Assembly (NCBI RefSeq): GCF_000230895.2
Contig: NC_016604.1
Coordinates: forward strand, 4,092,001-4,156,000
Source of the DNA: Mycolicibacterium rhodesiae NBB3
GTDB lineage: Bacteria; Actinomycetota; Actinomycetes; Mycobacteriales; Mycobacteriaceae
Direction of reading: 5' to 3'
DNA: 64,000 bases
Part shown: positions 7,315-19,266 of the stretch, piece by piece
Layout: every line of letters starts with the position of its first letter
Numbering within the stretch: position 1 is the first letter of the stretch
Translations under genes and position numbers: made by a program
Notes under the pieces: generated by a model
What the model was told of the DNA's origin: nothing
Seen by the model: only the letters and a program-made list of their open reading frames with translations
The model's database searches: none

Positions 7315-9650
7315 AATTCACCGCCGATCAGATGCAACCGTTCACCACCACCGACGACGCGCTCGTGTTGGCGTCGGTGGCGTCGGCGGCCGAGCAGGAA
7401 CTGCTCAACGACTGGCTGGAACACCAGCGCCGTGAGTACCCCGACTCCAAGGTCGACGTGTTACGCCTGCCCGACGGCGATCCGCCGCCCGCCGTGCTCG
7501 CCCAGCTCGTCGCCGAGCTCGAGGCTGACGAGGATCGGTCCGTCGTTCCGGTGCGGGTGTTCTGGGTGCCGGGCGGACTCCCGACCCGCTCCAAGGTGGT
7601 GTCGCTGATCTCTGGCCGCGATACCTATCGGCCCCCGGAGCTGCTGCAGCGTCGCATCCTGCGCAAGGATCCGTCACGTGCACGGGTGGTCGCCGGTGAG
7701 CCCGCCAAGGTTTCGGAGCTTCGCCAGCAGTGGGCCGACACGACGGTGGCCGAGAACTCCAGGGAATTCGCACGATTTGTCCTCCGCCGCGCGGCGCTGG
7801 CCATCGAACGCGTCGAACTGCGTCTGCTGGGGCCGGAGTACAAATCCCCGCGTCTGATCAAGCCCGAGATCCTCGCATCGTCGCGGTTCCGCGAAGGTCT
7901 GGAACAGATTCCGGACGCGACTGTCGAAAAAGCAGGGGAGATGCTCGACGAGCTCTCCACGGGATGGAGCCGGTTCTCGGTCGACCTCATTCCATCGTTG
8001 GGGCGCGCCATCTTCAGCCGGGGGTTCGATCCCAACGTCGACTACGACCGCGCCGAGGTCGAGGCGATGCGCGGCAACCTCGAGAACCACCCGGCGGTGT
8101 TGCTGTTCTCGCACCGGTCCTATCTCGACGGTGTGATCGTGCCGGTGGCGATGCAGGAGAACCGATTGCCGCCCGTGCACACCTTCGCGGGTATCAACCT
8201 GTCATTCGGTTTCATGGGCCCGCTGATGCGCCACTCGGGCGTGATCTTCCTGCGCCGCAAGCTCGACGACCCGCTGTACAAGTACGTGTTGCGGCAGTTC
8301 GTCGGATACATCGTCGAGAAGCGCTTCAACCTCAGCTGGTCGATCGAGGGCACCCGCTCGCGAACCGGAAAGATGTTGCCGCCCAAGCTCGGTCTACTCG
8401 CCTACGTCGCCGACGCGTATCTCGACGGCCGCAGTGACGACATTCTGTTGCAGCCGGTGTCGATCAGCTTCGACCAGTTGCACGAGACCGCCGAGTACGC
8501 CGCCTACGCTCGCGGCGGCGAGAAGACGCCGGAAGGACTGTCGTGGATGGTCAACTACATCCGCGCGCAGGGGGAGCGTAACTACGGCAAGATCTACGTC
8601 CGCTTCCCCGAGGCGGTCTCGATGCGCGAATACCTCGGCGAGCCGCACGGTCCGATGGCCACGGACGAGGCCGCCAAACGCCTTGCCATGCAGAAGATGG
8701 CGTTCGAGGTGTCGTGGCGAATCCTGCGGGCAACGCCGGTCAATGCGACCGCGTTGGTTTCGGCGTTGCTGCTGACCACGCGAGGCGTCGCACTGACGCT
8801 CGATCAGCTGCACCATACGTTGCAGGACGCGCTGGATTACCTCGAGCGCAAGAAGACTCCGATGACCAACAGCGCGCTGCGGCTGCGCACGCCCGAGGGA
8901 GTGCGTGCTGCGCTCGACGCGCTGTCCAACCGTCATCCCGTCACGTGTGTCGACGGTGGCCGGGAGCCGGTGTGGCGGATCGCCCCCGAGGACGAGCACG
9001 AGGCGGCGTTCTACCGGAACACGCTCATCGACGCGTTCCTCGAGACGTCGATCGTCGACTTGGCCCTCGCCTATTCGGAGCGCGCCGACGGCGATCGGCT
9101 GGAAGCGTTCTGGAGCCAGGCGATGCGGCTGCGGGATCTGCTGAAGTTCGACTTCTACTTCGCCGATTCCGCCGCGTTCCGCGAGCACGTCGCCGAAGAG
9201 ATGTCGTGGCATCAGGATTGGGAATCCCGGGTGGCTTCCGGCGATGCCGACGCGATCCTGCGCGTCAAACGCCCGTTGATCGCCGCCGCCATGCTGCGAC
9301 CGTTCTTCGAGGCCTACGAAATCGTGGCCGACGTGCTGCGCGACTCACCCGCTGAGATCGACGAGAAGGACTTGACGAAACGGGCGTTGGGGCTGGGCAA
9401 CCAGTACGTCGCGCAGGAACGGGTGCACAGCAACGAGTCGGTGTCCGCGTTGTTGTTCGCGACGGCACGTCAGGTGGTCGCCGACCAGAATCTGCTGACG
9501 CCGGCGGCCGACCTGGACGATCGGCGCACCGCATTCCGCGATGAGCTGCGCGCGATCCTGCGAGATATGGACAAGGTCGAACAGTTCTCGCGCGAGCAGT
9601 TCTACAGCCGCGAGGTCGCGCGCCGCAGTCTTCGCAGCGAACCGGCATAG
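7311..9650 (+). CDS. plsB: Glycerol-3-phosphate 1-O-acyltransferase
   Basis: 779 aa from the GTG at 7311, which overlaps the plsC stop by 4 bp. The same frame stays open far upstream, but that stretch is the shadow of plsC. PlsB blocks are clear: I FSHRSYLDG (HxxxxD catalytic pair), II GVIFLRRKLDD, III SIEGTRSRTGK, IV LQPVSISFDQL. It transfers an acyl chain to sn-1 of glycerol-3-phosphate, the first step of phospholipid and triacylglycerol synthesis, at the membrane. The length fits mycobacterial PlsB2 (about 790 aa). With the two preceding genes it forms a tightly coupled three-gene lipid operon. Confidence 0.95.
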   Translation: MKFTADQMQPFTTTDDALVLASVASAAEQELLNDWLEHQRREYPDSKVDVLRLPDGDPPPAVLAQLVAELEADEDRSVVPVRVFWVPGGLPTRSKVVSLISGRDTYRPPELLQRRILRKDPSRARVVAGEPAKVSELRQQWADTTVAENSREFARFVLRRAALAIERVELRLLGPEYKSPRLIKPEILASSRFREGLEQIPDATVEKAGEMLDELSTGWSRFSVDLIPSLGRAIFSRGFDPNVDYDRAEVEAMRGNLENHPAVLLFSHRSYLDGVIVPVAMQENRLPPVHTFAGINLSFGFMGPLMRHSGVIFLRRKLDDPLYKYVLRQFVGYIVEKRFNLSWSIEGTRSRTGKMLPPKLGLLAYVADAYLDGRSDDILLQPVSISFDQLHETAEYAAYARGGEKTPEGLSWMVNYIRAQGERNYGKIYVRFPEAVSMREYLGEPHGPMATDEAAKRLAMQKMAFEVSWRILRATPVNATALVSALLLTTRGVALTLDQLHHTLQDALDYLERKKTPMTNSALRLRTPEGVRAALDALSNRHPVTCVDGGREPVWRIAPEDEHEAAFYRNTLIDAFLETSIVDLALAYSERADGDRLEAFWSQAMRLRDLLKFDFYFADSAAFREHVAEEMSWHQDWESRVASGDADAILRVKRPLIAAAMLRPFFEAYEIVADVLRDSPAEIDEKDLTKRALGLGNQYVAQERVHSNESVSALLFATARQVVADQNLLTPAADLDDRRTAFRDELRAILRDMDKVEQFSREQFYSREVARRSLRSEPA

Positions 9651-9705
9651 ACCGCTCCGGCCAGCACCGTCGGGGCAGTTCGGCGCCACGCCATACGCTG
9701 ACTGC

Positions 9706-11712
9706 ATGACAACGGTCGCTACCAGCGTGCGCAGCAGCGCGGTGTGGCCGGTGCTTGTCGGAGTCGCCGTCCTTGCGGGCGCAGTCGCCGCGGGGCTGGC
9801 CGGTTTGTCGCTCGCCGACGCACTGACGGCGACCGGATTGCCCGATCCCGGCCCGGTCACCACATACGGCCTGCCGTTTGTGCGGGCGGCGGGTGAGATC
9901 GCCGCCGTCGTCGCGATCGGGTCGTTTCTCCTCGCCGCATTCCTGGTACCACCGCAAAGCAACGGAGTGCTCGACGCCGGCGGCTACCGGGCGTTGCGGC
10001 TCGGCACGGTCGCCTCCGGGGTCTGGACCGTCTGCGCTGCGCTGTTGGTACCGCTGACCGTCTCGGATGTGACCGGTCAGCCACTGACGTCGCGCCTCGA
10101 CCCGTCGGCAATCTGGTCGGTGGCGAGCCTGGTCGAGATCGCAGGCGCATGGCGATGGACCGCGTTCTTGGCCGCCGCCGTGACCATCGCCAGCATTCCG
10201 GTGCTGCGTTGGTCGCCCACACCGCTGCTGTTCGCCGCATCCCTGGTCACCCTGCTGCCGCTCGCGTTGACCGGTCATTCGTCGTCGGGCGGCTCACACG
10301 ATCTGGCGACCAACAGCCTGCTCATCCATCTGGTGGCGGGCGCGTTGTGGGCCGGTGGCCTGCTGGCGTTGCTCGTGCATGCGATGCGCGGCGGCGAGCA
10401 TTCCTACCTGGCCGCTCGACGGTTCTCCGTCGTCGCGCTGTGGTGCTTCGTGGCGATGGCGTTCAGCGGTGTCGTCAATGCGCTGGTTCGGGTGCGGCCG
10501 GCGGAGCTGCTGGGCACCACCTACGGATGGCTGATCGTGGCGAAGGCAACGGCGTTGTGCGTGCTGGGCGCTATCGGGTGGTTGCAACGCCGCCGCGGCA
10601 TCGCCGCGCTGAAGGCGGATCCGACGGCGCGTGCCGCGCTGATCAGGTTGGCGCTCGTCGAAGCGGTCGTATTCGGTCTCACATTCGGCGTCGCCGTCGC
10701 GTTGGGCCGCACGCCGCCACCCGCCCCGCCGATTTTCAATCCGTCGATCCCGGCCATCGAGATCGGGTATGACCTCGCCGGACCGCCCACCGTGGCCCGC
10801 ATCCTGTTCGACTGGCGGTTCGACCTGATTTTCGGCACAGCCGCATTGGTTTTCGCACTCGTGTACCTGCTCGCCGTCATCAGGCTGCGGCGCCGCGGCG
10901 ACGCGTGGCCGCTCGGGCGGACCGGGGCATGGCTGCTGGGATGTCTGGTCCTGCTCTTCGCCACCTCGTCGGGCGTCGGCCGCTACATGCCCGCCATGTT
11001 CAGCATGCACATGGGCGCCCACATGCTGCTGTCGATGCTCGCGCCGATCCTGCTCGTGCTCGGCGCCCCGGTCACGCTCGCGCTTAGGGCACTTCCCGCC
11101 GCGGGCCGAGGTGACCCTCCCGGACCCAGGGAATGGCTGCTCGCCGCCCTGCATTCGCGGGTTTCGCGTGTGCTGACCAATCCGTTCGTCGCGACGATCC
11201 TGTTCGTCGCCGGGTTCTACGGGTTGTACTTCGGCGGGATTTTCGACGCCGCGGTCGACAGTCACCCGGCCCACCTCGCCATGAATCTGCACTTCCTGCT
11301 GACCGGCTACCTGTTCTACTGGGTGGTGATCGGCGTCGACCCGACGCCGCGGCCGATCCCGCCGTTGGGCAAGGTCGGTATGGTCTTCGCGTCGCTGCCA
11401 TTCCACGCCTTTTTCGGCATCGTGTTGATGAGCACCAACACCGTTCTGGGGGAGCCGTTCTACAAGTCGCTGCAGCTGTACTGGCACAACGACCTCATGG
11501 GCGATCAGCGCTTGGGCGGTGGAATCGCCTGGGCGGCAGGGGAGATCCCGCTCGTCATTGTGATGATCGCGCTGCTGATCCAGTGGCGCCGCAGCGACGA
11601 GCGCACCGCGAAACGGCTCGATCGGGCCGCTGACCGCGACGACGAGGCCGACCTCGCCGCCTACAACGCGATGCTCGCCGAACTTGCCCGCCGAGAAGAG
11701 CGCCAGCAGTGA
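9706..11712 (+). CDS. CopD-CtaG fusion: copper transport / cytochrome c oxidase assembly membrane protein
   Basis: 668 aa from the ATG at 9706; the frame is open farther upstream but overlaps plsB there. It is almost wholly hydrophobic, with about 14 predicted transmembrane helices. Residues about 1-330 form a CopD-like copper-transport domain (His in LTGHSSSGGSHD and LLIHLVAGALWAGG). Residues about 380-640 form the caa3-type CtaG domain, with the metal-binding-looking MHMGAHMLLSML, MNLHFLLTGYLFYW and LPFHAFFGI segments. The C-terminus is charged and cytoplasmic-looking. The expected role is copper delivery to, or assembly of, cytochrome aa3 oxidase. M. tuberculosis Rv0102 has the same domain fusion and similar length. 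Confidence 0.85.
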   Translation: MTTVATSVRSSAVWPVLVGVAVLAGAVAAGLAGLSLADALTATGLPDPGPVTTYGLPFVRAAGEIAAVVAIGSFLLAAFLVPPQSNGVLDAGGYRALRLGTVASGVWTVCAALLVPLTVSDVTGQPLTSRLDPSAIWSVASLVEIAGAWRWTAFLAAAVTIASIPVLRWSPTPLLFAASLVTLLPLALTGHSSSGGSHDLATNSLLIHLVAGALWAGGLLALLVHAMRGGEHSYLAARRFSVVALWCFVAMAFSGVVNALVRVRPAELLGTTYGWLIVAKATALCVLGAIGWLQRRRGIAALKADPTARAALIRLALVEAVVFGLTFGVAVALGRTPPPAPPIFNPSIPAIEIGYDLAGPPTVARILFDWRFDLIFGTAALVFALVYLLAVIRLRRRGDAWPLGRTGAWLLGCLVLLFATSSGVGRYMPAMFSMHMGAHMLLSMLAPILLVLGAPVTLALRALPAAGRGDPPGPREWLLAALHSRVSRVLTNPFVATILFVAGFYGLYFGGIFDAAVDSHPAHLAMNLHFLLTGYLFYWVVIGVDPTPRPIPPLGKVGMVFASLPFHAFFGIVLMSTNTVLGEPFYKSLQLYWHNDLMGDQRLGGGIAWAAGEIPLVIVMIALLIQWRRSDERTAKRLDRAADRDDEADLAAYNAMLAELARREERQQ

Positions 11713-11901
11713 ACGCTTGCCGAACGGCAAGTCACGGCCGTCACCGACGACGAACGCTTCATCGACGACCTTGTCGATGACCCGACGGTTGCCAACGTGT
11801 ACGGCGGCCCGTATCCGACGTTCTACAGCGCTCCGCACATTCCGCACGACGGATTCCTGGCCGACTTCCTGATGCGCAACAAGGGCTTCATCCGCGGTTG
11901 A
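11713..11901 (+). pseudogene. C-terminal remnant of an unidentified gene
   Basis: In the same frame as, and directly after, the CtaG stop there are 62 open codons ending in TGA at 11901. They show protein-like composition (DDPTVANVYGGPYPTF, then IPHDGFLADFLM and KGFIRG at the end) but no start codon with a ribosome site. It looks like the tail of a larger protein; from memory the ending resembles some actinobacterial aldehyde dehydrogenase-type proteins, a weak identification. The following 11902-12053 holds nothing recognisable. A deletion that removed the body of a gene once lying here would explain it. Confidence 0.4.
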
Positions 11902-12053
11902 GGCGCGGGCTGTCCACAACCGCGGATTGATGCACAGCCGCAGCGCGCTCGGCAACGTCCCGCGGCTCCGATGTCGGCGTCCCGACGGTCAATGGCGTTG
12001 TCACCGACGAGCCGGATGCCGGCCGTCGCAAGTAATGAATGGAAGGAAGCCAC

Positions 12054-12512
12054 ATGTTCGAGACCCCATTTGTGATCGTCGGCAACATCGTCACCGATCC
12101 GATCCACCGCCAGGTCGGCGAGCAGGAGATGGTCCGATTCCGCGTCGCCAGCAATTCACGTCGCCGCACCGCCGAGGGAACATGGGAACCGGGTAACTCG
12201 TTGTTCGTCACGGTGACCTGCTGGGGGCGGGTGGTGGCAGGAGCCAGCGCCGCCCTCGTCAAGGGCGATCCGGTGATCGTCGTCGGGCACATCTACACCA
12301 GCGAGTACGACGACCGCGACGGTAATCGCCGCTCCTCGATAGAGGTGCGGGCCACGTCCGTCGGGCCCGATCTCGCGCGCTGCAAGGCACGCATCGATCG
12401 GGCCAGACAACCGGCTGACGAGCAGTCCACCACCTTCGGCGACGGACCGACCATCGCCGGTGATGACGAAGACGCGGACCAGTCCAGCGGGGCGCTGCCG
12501 CTGACGGCGTAG
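12054..12512 (+). CDS. Single-stranded DNA-binding protein paralogue (OB fold)
   Basis: 152 aa from the ATG at 12054, preceded by GGAAGGA 8 nt upstream; an ATG at 12039 overlaps that ribosome site and is less likely. Residues 1-110 are an SSB OB fold: FVIVGNIVTDP, RFRVASNSRR, VTVTCWGRVV, KGDPVIVVGHIYT. The C-terminal 40 residues are acidic and disordered but end in ALPLTA, not the DDDIPF-type tail that housekeeping SSBs use to recruit partners. This is the second SSB (Rv2478c type), not the essential ssb near rpsF. A role in stress or DNA-damage conditions is plausible but not shown by the sequence. Confidence 0.88.
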   Translation: MFETPFVIVGNIVTDPIHRQVGEQEMVRFRVASNSRRRTAEGTWEPGNSLFVTVTCWGRVVAGASAALVKGDPVIVVGHIYTSEYDDRDGNRRSSIEVRATSVGPDLARCKARIDRARQPADEQSTTFGDGPTIAGDDEDADQSSGALPLTA

Positions 12513-12620
12513 CCGCGGCCACACGGTCGGCTCGGCCGATGGGGCCACGCCTAGGATGGTCGGCGGCGATCTCAAATAGCGCGAACGACGTGAACCATCT
12601 GGGAAAGGCAACACCACGGC

Positions 12621-14294
<1,674 letters not shown>

Positions 14295-14383
14295 TCTCGA
14301 TCAGCGGGCCACGGCGTCACTGCTGTTGGGCGGCGGCGTCAGCCAACGACGGCTGATCCGTGGGTACAGGCGAGGAGCGTGGC

Positions 14384-17300
14384 ATGTCGGTGAATCCGGG
14401 AGCCGTCGGGAGACCTGCTGATCCCGGTTCCGGTGGCGCCGAAGCACCGCAGGCGCTCAGCCAGCACCAGATCTCTCGACTGATTCACGCATACCTGGAC
14501 ACGTACCGCGGACCGCACGACGCGCCCGCCACAGACTCGTCGGTGACGCTGCCCGTAGACATGTCGTCGCGCCAGATGATCGGGCCTTCTCTGGTCACCG
14601 CGCAACACCGACTTGGCTCGTTCCGGCCGTTCGGCGACACCCTTGTCGCGGTGTACGACAGCGACGATCCGGCGGGAGCCGGCCCGGCACTGCAAATCGT
14701 CACCGACTACACCCCGATGGTGATGGACTCGGTGACAGTGCTGCTGCACCGGTTCGGCGTGTCCTACACGGCGATCATGAGCCCGATCTTCCGGGTGCGC
14801 CGCGCTCCGGCCGGTGAACTGCTGGACCTGCAGCCCCTTGCCGATGTCGGGTCGTCCCGCGATGGGGTCGACGAGTCGTGGATCCATGTGCAGCTCGCGC
14901 AGGCGGCGGACAACGATGCAGTGAGGGAGGTCGCGCGGCTGCTGCCCGGTGTCCTGGCAGACGCCCGACAGGTCGCCCTTGATTCCAGCGCGATGGTCGC
15001 GGCGCTGCGCGGGTTGGCGCACGACCTCGACTCCGACCTCGAGGGTCGGTTCCCCGGGCGTGACCGCCAAGACGTTGCGGCGCTACTGCGTTGGCTCGCC
15101 GACGGACATTTCGTGCTGCTGGGCTATCAAAGGTGCCCGGTCGACGACGGACGCTCATCGGTGGACATGTCGAGCCGGCTCGGTGTGCTCCGGTTGCGGC
15201 AGGACGTGCTGCCGCAGCTGACGGACGACAACGAGCTGCTGACGCTTGCCCAGGCCACCATCCCCAGCTACCTGCGTTATGGCGCATACCCCTATATCGT
15301 CGTGGTGCGCGAGCATGCGTCGGGCCGCACCGCCATCGAGCACCGATTCGTCGGACTGTTCACCGTCGCGGCCACCAACGCCAATGTGCTTGAGATACCG
15401 CTGATTTCACGGCGCGTGCGTGAAGCCCTTGCGCTATCGCAGCGCGACCCCAGCCATCCAGGCCAGCTGCTGCTCGACATCATCCAGACGATTCCCCGTT
15501 CGGAACTGTTCGCGCTGCCTGCCCAGGAACTGCTGGACATGGTCAAGGCCGTCGTCGACCTCGGCTCGCGGCGCCGCACGCTGCTGTTCATGCGGGCCGA
15601 TTCGCTCGCCCACTTCGTGTCGTGTCTCGTCTACCTGCCGCGTGACCGCTACACCACCGCGGTCCGGTTGGAGATGCAGGACATCCTGGTCCGCGAGCTC
15701 GGCGGCGTCAGCATCGAATACACCGCACGCGTCAGCGAATCACCTTGGGCAGTGGTGCATTTCACGGTGCGCATGCCTGACGACTCGCGTCGGGCGGGTA
15801 TCGACACAACTGTCGAGAACGAGGACCGGATCCAAAACTTGCTCACCGAAGCGGCGAGGACGTGGGGAGACCGGCTGATCGGCGCAGTCAAGACCGGTTC
15901 CATCGACCAGTCGAAGGCCGAGCACTACGCGGCGGCGTTTCCCGCGGCGTACAAGCAGGCCGTCGCACCGCTGGATGCGATCCACGACATCGGCATCATC
16001 GAAGAGCTACAAGATGATTCGGTCAAACCCGTGCTCATCGACACCGATGAGGACGGCATCGCCCAACTGACGCTATATCTGGGCGGCCACTCTGCGTCGC
16101 TCAGCGATCTGCTGCCGATGTTGCAGTCGATGGGCGTTGTCGTGCTCGAGGAGCGCCCGTTCACGGTGACTCGCCCCGACGGGTTGCCGGTGTGGATCTA
16201 CCAGTTCAAGATCTCGCCGCACAAGTCGATTCCAGAGGTTCCCGCCGGACCGGAGCGTGAGGCCACCGAGGCGCGCTTCGCCGATGCTCTGACCGCGATC
16301 TGGAACGAACGCGCCGAGATCGACCGCTTCAACGAACTCGTTTTGCGTGCCGGTCTCAGCTGGCAGCAGGTGGCCGTGCTGCGCAGTTACGCGAAGTATC
16401 TGAGGCAGGCCGGTTTCCCTTACAGCCAGTCGCACATCGAGACCGTGGTCAACGACAACGCCGTGACGGCGCGGTCACTGGTCGAACTGTTCGAGGCGCT
16501 GTTCTGCCCGACGACCCCCACGGACGGGGCGCCGCGACGACGCGACGCCCAAGCCGCCGCCGCAGCCGTCGCCGCCGATATCGACGCGCTGGTCAGCCTG
16601 GACACCGACCGCGTTTTGCGCGCATTCGCGTCGATGATTCAGGCCACGCTGCGCACCAACTACTTCATCACCCGCGAGGATTCCGCCCGCGCGCAGAATG
16701 TCCTGTCTTTCAAACTCAATCCCGGTCTGATCGACGAACTTCCCTTGCCGCGGCCGAGATTCGAGATCTTCGTCTACTCGCCGCGGGTAGAGGGCGTGCA
16801 TCTGCGGTTCGGCCACGTCGCTCGCGGCGGCCTGCGCTGGTCGGACCGCAAGGAAGACTTCCGCACCGAGATCCTCGGGTTAGTCAAAGCGCAGGCGGTG
16901 AAGAACGCGGTCATCGTGCCCGTCGGCGCGAAGGGCGGGTTCGTGGTGAAGAACCCGCCGTTGCCGACCGGCGATGCCGCCGTCGACCGCGACGCGCAGC
17001 GCAACGAGGGTGTGGCCTGCTATCGGCTCTTCATCTCGGGTCTGCTCGACGTCACCGACAACGTCGACAAGGTCACCGGGGCGGTGGTGACGCCGCAGGA
17101 TGTCGTCCGGCGCGACGGTGATGACGCTTATCTGGTGGTCGCGGCCGACAAGGGGACCGCGACGTTCTCCGACATCGCCAACGAGGTGGCGCTGTCCTAC
17201 GGTTTCTGGCTCGGTGACGCATTCGCGTCGGGAGGTTCGGTCGGCTACGACCACAAGGCGATGGGTATCACCGCCAAAGGTGCGTGGGAATCGGTCAGAC

Positions 17301-19264
17301 GGCACTTCCGCGAGATGGGGGTCGACACCCAGACCGAAGACTTCACTGTCGTCGGTGTCGGAGACATGAGCGGCGACGTGTTCGGCAACGGAATGTTGCT
17401 GTCCAAGCACATCCGACTGCTTGCCGCATTCGACCACCGGCACATCTTCATCGACCCCGATCCCGACGCGGCACGGTCGTGGGACGAGCGCCAACGGCTC
17501 TTCGATCTGCCGCGGTCCAGCTGGGAGGACTACGACACCTCACTGATCAGCGCGGGCGGCGGTGTCTACAGCCGCCAGCAGAAGGCCATCCCGATCAGCC
17601 AACAGGCACGAGCAGCCCTGGGTATCGAGGACGGTGTCGAGGAACTCACGCCGCCTGCCCTGATGAAGGCGATCCTGAAGGCGCCGTCGGATCTGTTGTT
17701 CAACGGTGGCATCGGTACCTACATCAAGGCCGAAAGCGAGTCCGACGCCGATGTCGGCGATCGCGCCAACGACCCCGTGCGCGTCAACGGTAACCAGGTG
17801 CGGGCCAAGGTGATCGGCGAAGGCGGCAACCTCGGCGTGACCTCGCTGGGGCGCGTCGAGTTCGACCTCGCCGGCGGACGAATCAACACCGACGCGTTGG
17901 ACAACTCAGCGGGCGTCGACTGCTCCGACCACGAGGTGAACATCAAGATCCTGATCGATTCGCTCGTCACTGCGGGCAAGGTCCGTCCCGAGGACCGCAC
18001 CGAACTGCTGCTGTCGATGACCGACGAAGTCGGCGATCTGGTACTCCAGGACAACAAGGACCAGAACGAACTGATGGGCACCAGCCGGGCGAATGCGGCA
18101 AGCCTGCTGTCGGTGCACGCGCGGATGATCAAGGACTTCGTTGCTGATCGTGGTCTCAACCGCGAACTGGAAGCGCTGCCTTCGGAGAAGGAGATCATCC
18201 GTCGCTCCGAAGTCGGAATCGGTTTGACCTCACCGGAACTCGCGACGCTGATGGCACACGTCAAACTCGCCCTCAAGGACGACCTGCTCGCGAGCGACCT
18301 GCCCGACCAGGAGGTGTTCGCATCCCGACTGCCGGCGTACTTCCCGGTTGAGCTTCGCGAGAAGTTCAGTGGCGACATCCGCACGCACCAGCTGCGCCGG
18401 GAGATCGTGACCACGATGCTGGTCAACGATCTCGTCGACTCCAGTGGCATCTCCTACGCATACCGGGTAGCGGAGGACGTCGGTGTCGGACCGGTGGATG
18501 CGGTCCGCAGCTACGCGGCGACCGATGCGATATTCCGGATCAGCGAGGTGCTGTGCCAGATCCGCGCTGCCAGCGAAGACGGAGTGTCAGTGGTCATTTC
18601 CGATCGGATGACGCTGGACCTGCGTCGGCTGATCGATCGCGCGGGACGCTGGCTGCTCAACTACCGGCCGCAGCCGCTCGCAGTCGGCGCCGAGATCAAC
18701 CGGTTCGCAGCCAAAGTCGCCGCGCTGACACCGCGCATGTCGGAATGGCTGCGTGGCGACGACAAGGCGATCGTCACCAAGGAAGCCAACGATTTCAGCG
18801 CTCACGGAGTCTCAGATGATCTGGCGCACATGGTCGCGACAGGGCTTTACCAGTTCAGCCTGCTCGACGTCATCGATATCGGCGACATCGTCGACCGTGA
18901 GCCGGCCGAGGTCGCCGACACTTACTTCGCGTTGATGGATCACTTCAACACCGACGGCCTGCTGACCGCGGTGTCGCGGCTGGAACGTGACGACCGCTGG
19001 CATTCGCTGGCGCGCCTGGCGATTCGAGACGACATTTACGGGTCGCTGCGGGCGCTGTGCTTCGACGTTCTTGCCGTGGGCGAGCCCGAAGAAACCGGTG
19101 AGGAGAAGATCGCCGAGTGGGAGTTGACGAACAGCTCACGTGTCACCCGGGCGCGACGGACGCTGGCCGAGATCTATGAAGGCGGCGACCTCGATCTGGC
19201 TACCCTTTCGGTCGCGGCCAGGCAGATCCGCAGCATGACGCGAACGAGTGGAACGGGGTCCTAG
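14384..19264 (+). CDS. gdh: NAD-specific glutamate dehydrogenase, large (about 180 kDa) type
   Basis: 1626 aa from the ATG at 14384, which follows GAGGAG by 6 nt; an in-frame GTG at 14360 precedes the ribosome site. The architecture is that of L_180 GDH. Residues 1-700 are regulatory ACT-like domains. The catalytic region is at about 780-1250, with VGAKGGFVVKNPP (substrate lysines) and FRTEILGLVKAQAVKNAVIVP. An NAD-binding segment has GVGDMSGDVFGNGML, and a long helical C-terminus follows. It converts glutamate to 2-oxoglutarate plus ammonium. In mycobacteria this class is controlled by GarA and PknG. The orthologous Rv2476c is about 1624 aa. A cotranscribed thioesterase gene starts 2 bp after its stop. 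Confidence 0.95.
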   Translation: MSVNPGAVGRPADPGSGGAEAPQALSQHQISRLIHAYLDTYRGPHDAPATDSSVTLPVDMSSRQMIGPSLVTAQHRLGSFRPFGDTLVAVYDSDDPAGAGPALQIVTDYTPMVMDSVTVLLHRFGVSYTAIMSPIFRVRRAPAGELLDLQPLADVGSSRDGVDESWIHVQLAQAADNDAVREVARLLPGVLADARQVALDSSAMVAALRGLAHDLDSDLEGRFPGRDRQDVAALLRWLADGHFVLLGYQRCPVDDGRSSVDMSSRLGVLRLRQDVLPQLTDDNELLTLAQATIPSYLRYGAYPYIVVVREHASGRTAIEHRFVGLFTVAATNANVLEIPLISRRVREALALSQRDPSHPGQLLLDIIQTIPRSELFALPAQELLDMVKAVVDLGSRRRTLLFMRADSLAHFVSCLVYLPRDRYTTAVRLEMQDILVRELGGVSIEYTARVSESPWAVVHFTVRMPDDSRRAGIDTTVENEDRIQNLLTEAARTWGDRLIGAVKTGSIDQSKAEHYAAAFPAAYKQAVAPLDAIHDIGIIEELQDDSVKPVLIDTDEDGIAQLTLYLGGHSASLSDLLPMLQSMGVVVLEERPFTVTRPDGLPVWIYQFKISPHKSIPEVPAGPEREATEARFADALTAIWNERAEIDRFNELVLRAGLSWQQVAVLRSYAKYLRQAGFPYSQSHIETVVNDNAVTARSLVELFEALFCPTTPTDGAPRRRDAQAAAAAVAADIDALVSLDTDRVLRAFASMIQATLRTNYFITREDSARAQNVLSFKLNPGLIDELPLPRPRFEIFVYSPRVEGVHLRFGHVARGGLRWSDRKEDFRTEILGLVKAQAVKNAVIVPVGAKGGFVVKNPPLPTGDAAVDRDAQRNEGVACYRLFISGLLDVTDNVDKVTGAVVTPQDVVRRDGDDAYLVVAADKGTATFSDIANEVALSYGFWLGDAFASGGSVGYDHKAMGITAKGAWESVRRHFREMGVDTQTEDFTVVGVGDMSGDVFGNGMLLSKHIRLLAAFDHRHIFIDPDPDAARSWDERQRLFDLPRSSWEDYDTSLISAGGGVYSRQQKAIPISQQARAALGIEDGVEELTPPALMKAILKAPSDLLFNGGIGTYIKAESESDADVGDRANDPVRVNGNQVRAKVIGEGGNLGVTSLGRVEFDLAGGRINTDALDNSAGVDCSDHEVNIKILIDSLVTAGKVRPEDRTELLLSMTDEVGDLVLQDNKDQNELMGTSRANAASLLSVHARMIKDFVADRGLNRELEALPSEKEIIRRSEVGIGLTSPELATLMAHVKLALKDDLLASDLPDQEVFASRLPAYFPVELREKFSGDIRTHQLRREIVTTMLVNDLVDSSGISYAYRVAEDVGVGPVDAVRSYAATDAIFRISEVLCQIRAASEDGVSVVISDRMTLDLRRLIDRAGRWLLNYRPQPLAVGAEINRFAAKVAALTPRMSEWLRGDDKAIVTKEANDFSAHGVSDDLAHMVATGLYQFSLLDVIDIGDIVDREPAEVADTYFALMDHFNTDGLLTAVSRLERDDRWHSLARLAIRDDIYGSLRALCFDVLAVGEPEETGEEKIAEWELTNSSRVTRARRTLAEIYEGGDLDLATLSVAARQIRSMTRTSGTGS

Positions 19265-19266
19265 GG

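Noticed and set aside
10294..11955. 553-codon minus-strand frame opposite CopD-CtaG
   Set aside because: Arg/Gln/Glu-rich nonsense complementary to transmembrane codons; the plus-strand protein has a convincing membrane topology.
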